DNA from: Endozoicomonas arenosclerae
GTDB lineage: Bacteria > Pseudomonadota > Gammaproteobacteria > Pseudomonadales > Endozoicomonadaceae
Reading direction: 5' to 3'
NCBI RefSeq assembly: GCF_001562015.1
Contig: NZ_LASA01000118.1
Coordinates: 29,048-93,047 of the forward strand
DNA length: 64,000 nt
A program made the position numbers and the translations under genes. Position 1 is the stretch's first letter. Each line of letters starts with the position of its first letter. This document shows, one piece after another, positions 36,804 through 46,027 of this stretch. The notes under the pieces are model-generated. The model was not told where the DNA came from. It searched no databases and saw only the letters and a list, made by a program, of their open reading frames with translations.

Positions 36804-39104
36804 ATGATCCCTCCTTCTCAGTCTGATGCTGGCAGGCCCAGAAGAAAGAGAGCTGCTGAGCAGGATGTGTCTCATGAAACCACTAAACGCACTCATACAG
36901 CGGCAAAGACGGGCAGGGGAAAACAGGTTTCTCGAGCCCGGGGTAAGAGGCGGGTTCCGGAGACTGACTACCAGACCAGCCAAAATCCCGTGAGCTCTCG
37001 CCCAGCTTCTATTCTGAATCCTCAATGCATACGGCTTAGCGAGTTTGAAAACTTCCAGACGGTTCAGGAAGCCAGACAGCTTTTTCAACAACAAAGTAGA
37101 GTTATAGCGGGTGACAGTTCAGCCGTTGTCGGACAAAAGGGTGCCATTGCTGCCCGGTCTTTCAGGAAAGGAGAGGTGATTGCATTTTATGAAGGGAAGC
37201 CGGTTTTCAGAAAGAAAGTGCCTGCATCCGTTCGTTGGGTTCGTGGTCAGAAACTCACAAAAGCACTTCGCAAACAGAAGCTTTATGTGGCCTGGCAAAG
37301 AGAGGGTGAACAGATTCGCTTTCTCGCTCGACCTGACCGGCATGTAGCCTGGTCAAGGGCGACCCTGTTTGGAACGGGGATTGAATTAGGCATAAACGGG
37401 ATTGAGGGGGGCGGTCCTATCGCCATGATCAATCATAGTGAGACCCCTAATGCCGCGCTGAAAACGCTGGTGGATAAAAATAAACTGGCTTCAGGTTCTC
37501 GCCATGCCTTTCAAAAGCTTTATCTGGATTCAGAGACATTTGATCAGGACTCTATGGCGATTGCGGTCTATGCCCTGAAGAACATTTCTGCCGGGGATGA
37601 AATCCTGGGGGACTATCGACAAGGCTCCCGGGATAGGGAAGAGGCTCCTGATTTTTCGATTGTTGGCCAGAATCTTCTGCTGATCAGTGATGACCGGGTA
37701 ACAGTGGATGGCTTTAATGTTTATTTCTCCAGAGACCGGTCTTTCTCAGCGCCGATAACCGTGGCGGATGCTGAGTCCATGGAGGTTGAGGAGAGTTCAG
37801 ACAGTTTGCCAGAGTCTGAATCACTGTCACTTTCAGATGAGTTCTTTTCGTCTCTTAGTCATGATTCTATGACGGGGTCTGAATTAGCGAGTTTTCTGGA
37901 GGAGACGGATGATCCTTTTGCCATGATGGGGCTCTCTCAGAAGGCATTGACTGAGATGCACAGGCTTTTTTCTGGCGAAACAGGCTCTGCACAAGAGTAT
38001 TTGAGAATTATCCGGGAAGAGGTAAAAGAGGACCAAACGCCTCCCTTCAGTGCCTTGAAAGCTTATCTTTTTCTAATGCTTCTGCGACATATGGGCAGTA
38101 AGAGGGCTCTGAATACTATAGCCAGTGCTTTTATGAAAATGGAGCCCATTGGTCCCTATGGCACCAAAGAATGGCCATGGAGTTCAGATACCGTATTTCA
38201 AATGTTTTTGGATCATGAATTATTAGGTATTCGTGAACTATTTGAGTTGATGCCACTGACATGGCTGAAAGAGCATCCTGAACATACAGAGGCGTATATC
38301 TGTCAACGTTATCTTTCTGGCAGAGTAGTAAATGTCAGTAATGCCCTCAATCAGTTCGAGATTTTCAGGGGGGATGGTACTCCATGGACTCCGACATTGT
38401 GTGCAACCATGATGTTGTCGCGGAATATAGTCGACTTTGCTGCAGGGCCGGAGCTGGAGCGAATGCTAACCCAGCCAGAACATCGGCAGGATTTGTATTG
38501 GGAAATGCGGTTTGGCAGTAAGGAGGCATTTTGCCGATTTTTTCTGGAAGAGTTGGAGCGCCATCAGGCTGAAGGGTTCGATCGAAGTCTGGGTCAGGTG
38601 TTTAAACTCCTGAAACTATGCAGTCTTGAGTTGAGAGTGGGGAGTCAGTTATTTGAGCCTTGTCTGGATGCCGCTTTTCATGTTGTGGAATCAGAGCCTG
38701 AAAAGCATATTGCAGTGGCAGCACTCGCAAAGGAAAAACTCCAGCAATATGAGCAAAATCTTATTGATCGGATTGTTAATAAAACGGATGCCAACAACAG
38801 CAGCAGTACACTCTGGCTGGACCGGATCAAAGGTGACAGGCTTTCGATAGCCAGAAAGAGAAGTCCGGATTTACCTGCAAAAATTCTCCGCTATTTTCTC
38901 CAGATGAAAAAGGTGGAAGAAAACAATCGATTTCTTGATGCTACAGTCAAGGCTCTCAGTAACAACGGCATACCCAAATTTCATCTATCCCCTGATGATC
39001 CTGCATACGTTTCAAAGTGGGGTCGATCAGATATCAAAGCCTATATGGAAGCTGTTGAAGAAGTGCCTGATGGTTTTTTTGGTAGACAAGATCAATTGAC
39101 CTGA
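36804..39104 (+). CDS. SET-domain protein, putative host-directed methyltransferase
   Basis: A 766-residue protein without a signal peptide. The first 50 residues are basic, with clusters RPRRKR (11-16) and RARGKRR (44-50) that resemble nuclear localisation signals. The SET domain spans about 105-275. It shows KGAIAARSFRKGEVIAFYEG, INHSETPN (209-216, the NHS cofactor motif) and the terminal ISAGDEILGDY with catalytic-type tyrosine 271. SET domains methylate lysines, classically on histones. The remaining 490 residues are an acidic Ser-rich linker and a helical region I cannot name. A nucleomodulin-type effector role is inferred. AGGAAA lies about 9 bases before the ATG. Confidence 0.85.
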   Translation: MIPPSQSDAGRPRRKRAAEQDVSHETTKRTHTAAKTGRGKQVSRARGKRRVPETDYQTSQNPVSSRPASILNPQCIRLSEFENFQTVQEARQLFQQQSRVIAGDSSAVVGQKGAIAARSFRKGEVIAFYEGKPVFRKKVPASVRWVRGQKLTKALRKQKLYVAWQREGEQIRFLARPDRHVAWSRATLFGTGIELGINGIEGGGPIAMINHSETPNAALKTLVDKNKLASGSRHAFQKLYLDSETFDQDSMAIAVYALKNISAGDEILGDYRQGSRDREEAPDFSIVGQNLLLISDDRVTVDGFNVYFSRDRSFSAPITVADAESMEVEESSDSLPESESLSLSDEFFSSLSHDSMTGSELASFLEETDDPFAMMGLSQKALTEMHRLFSGETGSAQEYLRIIREEVKEDQTPPFSALKAYLFLMLLRHMGSKRALNTIASAFMKMEPIGPYGTKEWPWSSDTVFQMFLDHELLGIRELFELMPLTWLKEHPEHTEAYICQRYLSGRVVNVSNALNQFEIFRGDGTPWTPTLCATMMLSRNIVDFAAGPELERMLTQPEHRQDLYWEMRFGSKEAFCRFFLEELERHQAEGFDRSLGQVFKLLKLCSLELRVGSQLFEPCLDAAFHVVESEPEKHIAVAALAKEKLQQYEQNLIDRIVNKTDANNSSSTLWLDRIKGDRLSIARKRSPDLPAKILRYFLQMKKVEENNRFLDATVKALSNNGIPKFHLSPDDPAYVSKWGRSDIKAYMEAVEEVPDGFFGRQDQLT

Positions 39105-39364
39105 ACATTTCTGACAGGTTAAAAGAAGCGTGACTGATAGCTATAATTTTTTTGAAGCCTGAGTGGTTTCAGAAGCATTAATTGTTTCCTGAACTTGGAA
39201 CTGTTTTTACTTTCTGTATTTCATATATGGACGTAAAACTATGTTTACTTCTGGTGTCGGCTTAATTTAAGTGTTCAGGGTCTGGATAATTAATTAGCAC
39301 AACTTCTTCATTCAACTAAAAATTCTAATCTATAGTTAATTTTTTCTACTAACACACTAAAGAT

Positions 39365-40537
39365 ATGAGAGTAAGAAAATATCTTTTAGTCATGACGCTC
39401 TATTTCTTTTTTATTTATGCTCAAGCCTCAAACGCTGACTATTTTGTCAGTATCATTCGGCATGGAGATAGAGCTCCAGTCCGTCCACTTGAACCAGAGC
39501 AGTGGCCTTATGGAAAAGGAGAGCTTACCGATGAAGGTATTGAGCAATGTAAAGATATTGGTCTCAAGGTACGCGAAAGTTTGTTATCAAACGACTTTCC
39601 TCGTCAGTGGCATTCCGGGCTCAGCAGACATTATGCACGAAACTTTAATCGTACCATACAGAGTGCCCATGCAATTCTGAGTAATATATATCCAGAAAGT
39701 TATGATAATTTTGAGAGTAACAGAGTGCCAGATCCTAAGTTACCATCGTTGGTGACAGTGCCTGAAGAATCTTTACTTGGAGGTCCTCATGCCTGTAACG
39801 ATAGGGCATTCTATAGAATCATTGATCAGCTTGATGCCTCAAAGCTGTGGCAGAAAAAGAAACTAAGTCTACGTTCCTGGTTGCCCAAAGATATGTCTAA
39901 GGGGCCCTATACAATGCGACAGATCCAATTTCTAGGAGATGCGCTTTTCGCCCGTAAGAAGCATAACAAGCCATTGCCTGATGAATACTCCTTAAATCAA
40001 GAGAAGCACCTTATAGAGGCCAAAAACTGGTTTTTCGAGCAAATCAGTAGAGAGCCCCGAATTATGGGAATGACCAGCCATAAGCTGCTTAAAGAAATAC
40101 TATCAGCCTTTCAGAATTACTCGAGTTGTCGTCATTGGGAAAAAACTGAAAACTGCGAACATTTTTTGTTGTTTGTTGCCAGCGAGATTAATCTTCAGAC
40201 TTTTTTGGCTATTATGGGAGCTTCTCAGGATGAAGCAGTCCCCTACGGTGCTCATTTGAACATTCTTCTGAGTTATAATGCCCAGAAGGTTTTTTTAAAG
40301 TTAGATAATAAACCCTTAAAACTTCAGGGTTGTCAGGCATACTGCTCCTACGATAAATGGATTAACCTGTTATCTCGAGCTATTGCTATAGCTGAAAATA
40401 CACCCTGTTTTTTGAAATCAGATCAATTAACAAGTGCCTATACCAAGAAGTTACCCTACTTACAGGTGATTACTGGACAACCCTATATCAGTGAGGCTCA
40501 CCAGGCTTTGAAGTTGCAGAGAAATATCAATAGATGA
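39365..40537 (+). CDS. Histidine acid phosphatase family protein
   Basis: A 390-residue exported protein (signal peptide ending near ASNA) of the histidine phosphatase branch 2, which includes phytases and prostatic-type acid phosphatases. The nucleophile motif IIRHGDRAPV is at 31-40. The second half of the active site, normally an HD pair following hydrophobic residues, aligns with FVASEIN, giving S273-E274 instead. The enzyme may use E274 as proton donor or be impaired. It is preceded by 260 bases of AT-rich DNA and stands alone. Phosphate release from phosphomonoesters is the likely role. Confidence 0.82.
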   Translation: MRVRKYLLVMTLYFFFIYAQASNADYFVSIIRHGDRAPVRPLEPEQWPYGKGELTDEGIEQCKDIGLKVRESLLSNDFPRQWHSGLSRHYARNFNRTIQSAHAILSNIYPESYDNFESNRVPDPKLPSLVTVPEESLLGGPHACNDRAFYRIIDQLDASKLWQKKKLSLRSWLPKDMSKGPYTMRQIQFLGDALFARKKHNKPLPDEYSLNQEKHLIEAKNWFFEQISREPRIMGMTSHKLLKEILSAFQNYSSCRHWEKTENCEHFLLFVASEINLQTFLAIMGASQDEAVPYGAHLNILLSYNAQKVFLKLDNKPLKLQGCQAYCSYDKWINLLSRAIAIAENTPCFLKSDQLTSAYTKKLPYLQVITGQPYISEAHQALKLQRNINR

Positions 40538-40664
40538 AAGCCTTGGTGTGAAGACGGTCAAATATTGTTTCATCAGTTACTGTCAGTTTTTATGATTGAA
40601 TAAGGATTGAGCAAATAGATGCAGGCTGTTTATACTGTCTAAATCTTATACATGGACGTCAACA

Positions 40665-41519
40665 ATGTTTGTTTCTGAAAACTGGCCTTATATGGTCTCG
40701 GGCGTCTGTGCCTTTTTGCTCTGTTGCCTGATTCTTGCCCTGATCTTTAGCAGTAAATTCAGGGAGGACATTACCTCCGGCGATACCAATAAAACCAAAA
40801 TATTTAATGTCATTACCCTCGAAGGTGCCCTGGTGTTGTCCCTTTGTGGTCTGTTTTTCTATGGATTGATTCAGCCTGTTATCAAGCCGCCGGAACCTTT
40901 CTCCCTGTTTGCCAAAGCCAATGGTTTTTCTTTTGAAACACCCACCCAGTTTCTGGATGACTATAAACAGAAAGTGACTGAGTTAAAGGAGAAGAGGGCA
41001 AGGGTGACCGAACTGGAATCGGAACTGGAAGGTATGATCAGGGAAGAGAGCCTGGTGTCCTATGTCAAAGCGCTTTCTCCCGATTCTGAACTGAGTATTG
41101 TCCTCAGAGAACTGCCACTGAAGCATGAGGGTCCATGGGGACGCTTTAAAAAATCAGAAACCATTCTGGTCTCCATACCGGGGGATGTGAAAGAAGGCGA
41201 AGCCTGGGTTTGTCATTCCAGAATTAATGACGACTTCGAACTGATCAGCGATTTGAAAATCAATGAAGAGCCGGTATTAGGCAAGTCGGTCAAGGTAAGC
41301 TCTACCAAGTTGATGTTTCCTTCTATGGACTGTGAAGAGCGAGTCTCTATCGACATGCAGATTGCCTGTTCAGATGCTGTGCAATTGTTCGGTGAAACGG
41401 TCTTGGCCTGTGATGAAAAAGGCAATGCCCGCTGGAAAATTGAAAAGCCCAGAGAGCTGGCTGTTCTGTCTGTACTCTTGCCGGAAGAGTTAGTCGAGAA
41501 TCGATTGGCCGAAAACTGA
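40665..41519 (+). CDS. Membrane protein of unknown function with coiled coil
   Basis: A 284-residue protein I do not recognise. Two membrane helices (about 8-30 and 50-70) are joined by a short charged loop. A coiled-coil stretch (KQKVTELKEKRARVTELESE, about 103-125) and a soluble beta-rich domain of about 150 residues follow. GGA lies 9 bases before the ATG. It is a single gene between the acid phosphatase and PhoX. Confidence 0.65.
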   Translation: MFVSENWPYMVSGVCAFLLCCLILALIFSSKFREDITSGDTNKTKIFNVITLEGALVLSLCGLFFYGLIQPVIKPPEPFSLFAKANGFSFETPTQFLDDYKQKVTELKEKRARVTELESELEGMIREESLVSYVKALSPDSELSIVLRELPLKHEGPWGRFKKSETILVSIPGDVKEGEAWVCHSRINDDFELISDLKINEEPVLGKSVKVSSTKLMFPSMDCEERVSIDMQIACSDAVQLFGETVLACDEKGNARWKIEKPRELAVLSVLLPEELVENRLAEN

Positions 41520-41643
41520 GCTGAATTGACTGCTGATAGAAATATTTCTGTAATACCTTGTAGATAGTCTCCCTCAAAAAGCATGGGACACTTTTAGTAG
41601 TGGCTCACTTTATTGCAGCCAAGCGTTAATGCTCATACACACT

Positions 41644-41706
41644 CCGTTCATCCTGAGCTTGTCGAAGGATGCTGGTATTGCACTTCGACAGGCTCAGTGC
41701 GAACGG
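41644..41706. repeat. 63-bp REP-like palindrome, copy 3
   Basis: Starts CCGTTCATCCTGAGCTTGTC and ends CAGGCTCAGTGCGAACGG, 63 bases. It lies about 80 bases before the phoX start. Confidence 0.9.
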
Positions 41707-41784
41707 TATGGGTATAGCGCTTAGCTGTATGAAATTCACTTGTGATCCATGCAAAGAAAATAATAAATAATGAGGGAACCTTGC

Positions 41785-43785
41785 ATGTCACTGGGACAAA
41801 ACCATCAGGACTACCACGACGGTCTGGAAGCTATGGATGATCAGGTCGATAATCCGACGGATTCCGGCTCCCTGAATGAACTGGTTGAAAGTGGTCGCCG
41901 AAACTTTCTGAAAGGTGGTCTGGGTCTGGCAATGGCTGGCTTTCTGGGGGGCGCAGGGCTGCCCAGTACCGCTCAGGCTCACTATCGTCCTTCTTCGCGT
42001 CCGGATATCGGCTTCAGTCCTATCCCTGTTGAGCAAAGCCCTGATTTTGATAGCGTTACCGTCCCTGAAGGTTATTCAGCCCAAGCGTTTTTTTCATGGG
42101 GAGATCCTGTAGAAAAAGGGGCTCCGGCCTGGCAGAAAGACGCTAGCAATACCTGGCAGGACCAGATGAAGCAGGCTGGTCAGAACCATGACGGCATATG
42201 GTTTTTCCCGTTCAAGGATAAACCCAATGATCAGGGGCTGCTGGTCATGAATCATGAATACATCAATCCAACCCTTCACCCTGATGGCCTGACGTTCAAG
42301 GAAAACGAGAATGGCCTGCGTTTTCGTCCTGAGAGTGAAGTCAAAAAAGAGATCGCCGCCCATGGTGTCAGCATCATTGAAGTGAAAAAGAATGCTGAGG
42401 GTGCCTGGGTTCGGGTGATGGATTCAAAATACAATCGTCGTATTACTGGCATGACGCCCATGACTTTGACCGGCGAAGCGGCGGGCACTGACATGCTGAA
42501 AACCGTTGCCGACCCTGAAGGTCGTACCGTTCTGGGTACATTGAATAACTGTGCCATGGGGTTCACTCCCTGGGGCACTTATCTGACCTGTGAAGAGAAC
42601 TGGAAGAATTATTTTGTAAACAGGGATAAGGAAGATTACGCGCAGAGAGCTTCCCACCACCGCTACGGTGTTTCCAATAAGCAGAACAGTAAATACTATG
42701 CCTGGGAGTCTGTCGAAGCCCGGTTCAATGCCACTCCTGATTCAGAGCAGCCTCATGGCGGTTATGTTAACGAACCTAATCGTTTTGGCTGGGTAGTGGA
42801 GATTGATCCCTTTGATCCAAAAAGCGCCCCTAAAAAGCGAACTGCCATGGGGCGTTTGGTCAGGGAATGTTCCACTCTGTCATTGGGGCAGGATGGTCAG
42901 ATGGCTTTCTACTTTGGTGATGATACCCGGGGTGAATATGTTTATAAGTTTGTTCCGGACAAAGCCTATGATGCCAGACGTTTAAGCGCGAACTCAGAGA
43001 TTCTCGACAGTGGTACGCTCTATGCGGCTGTTTTCCATGAAGATGGAAAAGGCGAGTGGAAGCCACTGGTTTTTGGTCAGGGTGGATTAACCCGCCGCAA
43101 TGGTTTCTTCAGTCAGGCGGATGTCCTGGTCAATGCCCGTCGGGCTGCTGATATTGTGGGTGCAACCACAATGGACAGACCTGAATGGGTAGCTGTGCAT
43201 CCGACGACCCGGGAAGTGTATGTCACTTTGACCAATAACAAGCACCGGGGTAGGAAAGACGATCAGCCCACCAACGCTGTTAACCCGAGGAAAGACAACC
43301 GCCACGGCCAGATTGTCCGTTTTACAGAAGAAAAATCTGACCCAGCGGCTACAAGCTTTGACTGGGAGCTATTCCTGTTGGCGGGTGACCGTCCGGGAGC
43401 AACCTTGCCCGATAACAGTAAGGTGCCTGAAAACTTTATCGGTAATATCAAAGGCGATATTTTCTCTTCCCCGGATGGCATCTGGTTTGATTTCCAGGGT
43501 CGCCTGTGGATCCAGACCGATTATGGCGATGACAGTGCCAGAAACTACAACATGGGCACCAACCAGATGCTTTGCTGTGACCCGTTAACGGCTGAGGTGA
43601 AGCGTTTTATGGTAGGACCCAGAGGTTGTGAGATTACCGGTGTCACCACTACACCAGATGGTAAGACCATGTGGGTAAATATCCAACACCCGGAAATCAG
43701 TTTCCCGGCCAGTGATGGTAAAACCCGTCCTCGCTCTACTACGGTTATGATTACCAAAAATGATGGCGGTATTATTGGTAGCTAA
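41785..43785 (+). CDS. phoX: PhoX-type alkaline phosphatase (Tat-exported)
   Basis: A 666-residue enzyme of the PhoX family (DUF839), which uses Ca/Fe cofactors to release phosphate from esters outside the cytoplasm. The ATG at 41785 has GAGGGA 8 bases upstream; an ATG at 41770 has none. The twin-arginine signal GRRNFLKGGLGLAMAGFLGG starts at 37. Family blocks seen include GLLVMNHEYINP, TPWGTYLTCEENW, GWVVEIDPFDP, MDRPEWVAVHP and SSPDGIWFDFQGRLWIQTDY. It ends at a bidirectional terminator. A phosphate-starvation promoter is expected, but I saw only a weak Pho-box candidate. Confidence 0.93.
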   Translation: MSLGQNHQDYHDGLEAMDDQVDNPTDSGSLNELVESGRRNFLKGGLGLAMAGFLGGAGLPSTAQAHYRPSSRPDIGFSPIPVEQSPDFDSVTVPEGYSAQAFFSWGDPVEKGAPAWQKDASNTWQDQMKQAGQNHDGIWFFPFKDKPNDQGLLVMNHEYINPTLHPDGLTFKENENGLRFRPESEVKKEIAAHGVSIIEVKKNAEGAWVRVMDSKYNRRITGMTPMTLTGEAAGTDMLKTVADPEGRTVLGTLNNCAMGFTPWGTYLTCEENWKNYFVNRDKEDYAQRASHHRYGVSNKQNSKYYAWESVEARFNATPDSEQPHGGYVNEPNRFGWVVEIDPFDPKSAPKKRTAMGRLVRECSTLSLGQDGQMAFYFGDDTRGEYVYKFVPDKAYDARRLSANSEILDSGTLYAAVFHEDGKGEWKPLVFGQGGLTRRNGFFSQADVLVNARRAADIVGATTMDRPEWVAVHPTTREVYVTLTNNKHRGRKDDQPTNAVNPRKDNRHGQIVRFTEEKSDPAATSFDWELFLLAGDRPGATLPDNSKVPENFIGNIKGDIFSSPDGIWFDFQGRLWIQTDYGDDSARNYNMGTNQMLCCDPLTAEVKRFMVGPRGCEITGVTTTPDGKTMWVNIQHPEISFPASDGKTRPRSTTVMITKNDGGIIGS

Positions 43786-43790
43786 TCAAC

Positions 43791-43826
43791 AAAGCAGGGC
43801 AGGAACATAAATCACTGCCCTGCTTT
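43791..43826. terminator. Bidirectional terminator after phoX
   Basis: AAAGCAGGGCAG (43791-43802) pairs perfectly with CTGCCCTGCTTT (43815-43826) over a 12-nt loop. It sits between the convergent phoX gene and the small exported protein gene. Confidence 0.75.
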
Positions 43827-43852
43827 GACTTTCTATCAGGGAGTAATGTAGC

Positions 43853-44329
43853 TCAGAACTCGTCAAAAAATTCATTCTGTGCTTCTTCTTTATCCTTTAT
43901 ATGAGCAGTGCAAAATTCCAGGCTGGTATTGTGGTCGCAGCCTCGGTCAAAAGTAATTTTGCTTGGGACGCTGGTTTTATGGTGAGTTATGCGACCATAA
44001 GTCACTCCGATAGTTGCGTTTGTTTTGGTTGAAAGCGTCAATGAAGAAGAGTCATCCTTTATGGTGAATTTGGCATAGGACATGCCTTTTACATGAGTGC
44101 AATCATCTTTATTGTCTTTGCTGAGAAGCCAGCAAAGCCCTTCAGAGTCTCCAGATTTAATGGAGCCGGATCGGTTATAGGAACTGTTGCCATAGGTGTA
44201 TTCCAGTGAATAGCTGGAATTGTTCTGTACAGTCATGTGGCCCGCTGTACAAGGGCAATCTGCTCTTGCAGCTTGAATATATAAGCAAAGTATCAGAGCC
44301 GTATTTAATGTTTTTATTGGGTGTTTCAT
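43853..44329 (-). CDS. Small exported protein of unknown function
   Basis: The ATG at 44329 opens a typical signal peptide (ILCLYIQAARA), giving 158 residues; an upstream ATG at 44353 lies too far ahead. The mature part starts DCPCTAGHMTVQNNSSYSLE and is beta-rich with six or more cysteines (CPC, LCWLL, DDCTH, RGCDHN, EFCTA). I do not recognise a family; the NNSS start and repeated strands suggest a small beta sandwich. It lies downstream of the pepsin gene on the same strand, 38 bases away, and may be cotranscribed with it. Confidence 0.65.
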   Translation of the reverse strand: MKHPIKTLNTALILCLYIQAARADCPCTAGHMTVQNNSSYSLEYTYGNSSYNRSGSIKSGDSEGLCWLLSKDNKDDCTHVKGMSYAKFTIKDDSSSLTLSTKTNATIGVTYGRITHHKTSVPSKITFDRGCDHNTSLEFCTAHIKDKEEAQNEFFDEF

Positions 44330-44367
44330 GCTGGCATCCAGGTATCTGAACAAGTAATTAATGCTGG

Positions 44368-45594
44368 TTATTCCTGAATAAATACATACTCCTTCAAAGT
44401 CAGCTGCTGAGTCAGTCTGGATGCCAATGTAGCAAATCCAACCCGGGTGCCACTGAGGTCATATACGGACAGTTTGGAGCGTAAAAAGGTATCACCCAGA
44501 ATCCAGCTATTGTCGTCTATTGCGTCAATGCCCAATTGGCAGTGCAGTTTGTTTTGCTGATCTGGAACCTTGATGACATAAAAGGCGGGTGTCAGGTCAT
44601 AGCTGAATTGCGATAACTGGATTTTGATGGTGGGCAGTTTGTCCAGATCAGAGCAGTCTTCCTTCACTTTTATGTCGTTCTGGAATTGAGCCAGAACCGC
44701 TTTGGGAACAATCAGTTGCGAAGTGCCTGAGTCTACGACAGCAGGGCAACCTTGGTGTGGGCATTGAATACTCAAAGACGACTGGCCGACTTTCAGGTCA
44801 TGCAAACCAATGGTGAAGTAAAACCGGGTAGGGGTCTTTGAGTCGATAGGGATTAACGGATGCCACTGGATTTTACCCTGGTAATAATGGCTATCCGGAT
44901 CTCCAAGGAAGAGTCGGCTGTCTTCTCCATCGGCCTTGTTCGATAAATAAAGGGCAAACCGGGCTTTCTTTATCACCTGGGTTTGTGCTGCATTTTCTAT
45001 CCAGGTAGGCAGCTTACCAATGGCCAGTTCTTTAAAAGCCATACCAAAAATGCCGTCAAAACCTGAATTCTTGAAAAACTTGTCTATGGCCAGTGCTATT
45101 CCAAACCCCTGCTTTTTTACTACCAGTCCAGCCAGAGTGACTTGGTCATAACTTTGGGACGCATTTACGGCACCGGTTCCGTATTTCAATTGAAACCCCT
45201 GATCCGTTCCCTGAAACGTGTGGCTGGAAGCCTGGTTGAACTGATGCTTGCCCTCACATCCTTCGCTCTGACACTGGGAACCCGGAATCCAGATATTGGC
45301 TGAACCGGTATCCAGAACAGCTGTGAATGGCTGGTGATCTGAGCCAATCTGGAAAGTGCTGAAATACACTGTCCGGAAATAGTTGCTAATAGGGGCACTG
45401 CCTGATGCCTCTTCCAGAAGATTCATCGATGGAATAGCGGTATCCATGATGTAGTGCATGGCACGAATGGGGGCAGACGCCGAACTGGCGGAGGGATTCA
45501 CGACGGCAACCACACGGGGTTTTGCCATAGCGGAGATGCATGTCAGGAGCAGGAGAATGATTAAGGTTGCTTTCAGATTCAGTGAAGGTGTCAT
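44368..45594 (-). CDS. Pepsin-family (A1) aspartic protease, exported
   Basis: A 408-residue full-length two-lobed aspartic protease of the pepsin/cathepsin D type, mostly a eukaryotic family. The ATG at 45594 has AGAGG 8 bases upstream; the frame upstream to 45681 is not needed. After the signal peptide (ending SAMA) comes a propeptide-like stretch to about 70. Catalytic D95 sits in VLDTGSANIWIP, the flap tyrosine Y138 in YGTG and the second D288 in VVDSGTSQLIVP. The late motif WILGDTFLRSKLSVYD is intact. Cys108-Cys113 match the first pepsin disulphide. An active secreted protease is likely. Confidence 0.93.
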   Translation of the reverse strand: MTPSLNLKATLIILLLLTCISAMAKPRVVAVVNPSASSASAPIRAMHYIMDTAIPSMNLLEEASGSAPISNYFRTVYFSTFQIGSDHQPFTAVLDTGSANIWIPGSQCQSEGCEGKHQFNQASSHTFQGTDQGFQLKYGTGAVNASQSYDQVTLAGLVVKKQGFGIALAIDKFFKNSGFDGIFGMAFKELAIGKLPTWIENAAQTQVIKKARFALYLSNKADGEDSRLFLGDPDSHYYQGKIQWHPLIPIDSKTPTRFYFTIGLHDLKVGQSSLSIQCPHQGCPAVVDSGTSQLIVPKAVLAQFQNDIKVKEDCSDLDKLPTIKIQLSQFSYDLTPAFYVIKVPDQQNKLHCQLGIDAIDDNSWILGDTFLRSKLSVYDLSGTRVGFATLASRLTQQLTLKEYVFIQE

Positions 45595-46027
45595 GGTGAA
45601 GCCTCTGGTTTTGAAGCGTCGAAAGGAAAGTGATCTTGATTCAGGTTTTGATGAAGATAGTAGAGTCTGGCTGAGATACACCCCGCGCGGTCAGACTTTT
45701 TTCTGCCAAAACGGGGTTGAAGCAGGCGTTATTCGCAAATAGCACTAAAGTACTGTTCAAATCCCCCTGCATAGGTAAAATACGCAAGTCTTGTGCACAC
45801 AAGCCCTTCGAAGAAAGGGTAGATAAAAGCGACAAAAAGCGAGATATCGTGCTGACTCCCGGGGGGGAGGTAGTCGTATTTCAATAAGTTTAAGTGGAAG
45901 TAACAATCTTTCATTGAACCGGGTGCTGTCTTATCCAGACTGCCACCAGACTCTGGCAGATTTTTCACATTATAAAAACTGGAAGTAACTGAGTTCTGGC
46001 CGAACCGGAACCGTGGAGTGAAACATA
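45595..46027. other. Divergent intergenic region
   Basis: About 430 bases between the pepsin gene and the amino acid ABC transporter, without a gene. A dyad and -10 candidate near the transporter are listed separately. I saw nothing else of note. Confidence 0.5.
45940..45976 (+). promoter_or_regulatory. Possible promoter/operator of the ABC transporter
   Basis: CTGCCA (45940-45945) and TGGCAG (45954-45959) form an inverted repeat that would cover the -35 region of a TATAAA box at 45971-45976, 52 bases before the start codon. The -35 itself is poor. A regulator binding the dyad is inference. Confidence 0.35.

Noticed and set aside
41720..41745. Pho-box candidate CTGTATGAAATTCACTTG before phoX
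   Set aside because: Only about half of the consensus positions match, too weak beside the good box at 28224.
45745..45785. GTTCAAATCCCCC resembling a tRNA T-loop
   Set aside because: No pairing T-stem, acceptor or anticodon arm can be drawn around it.
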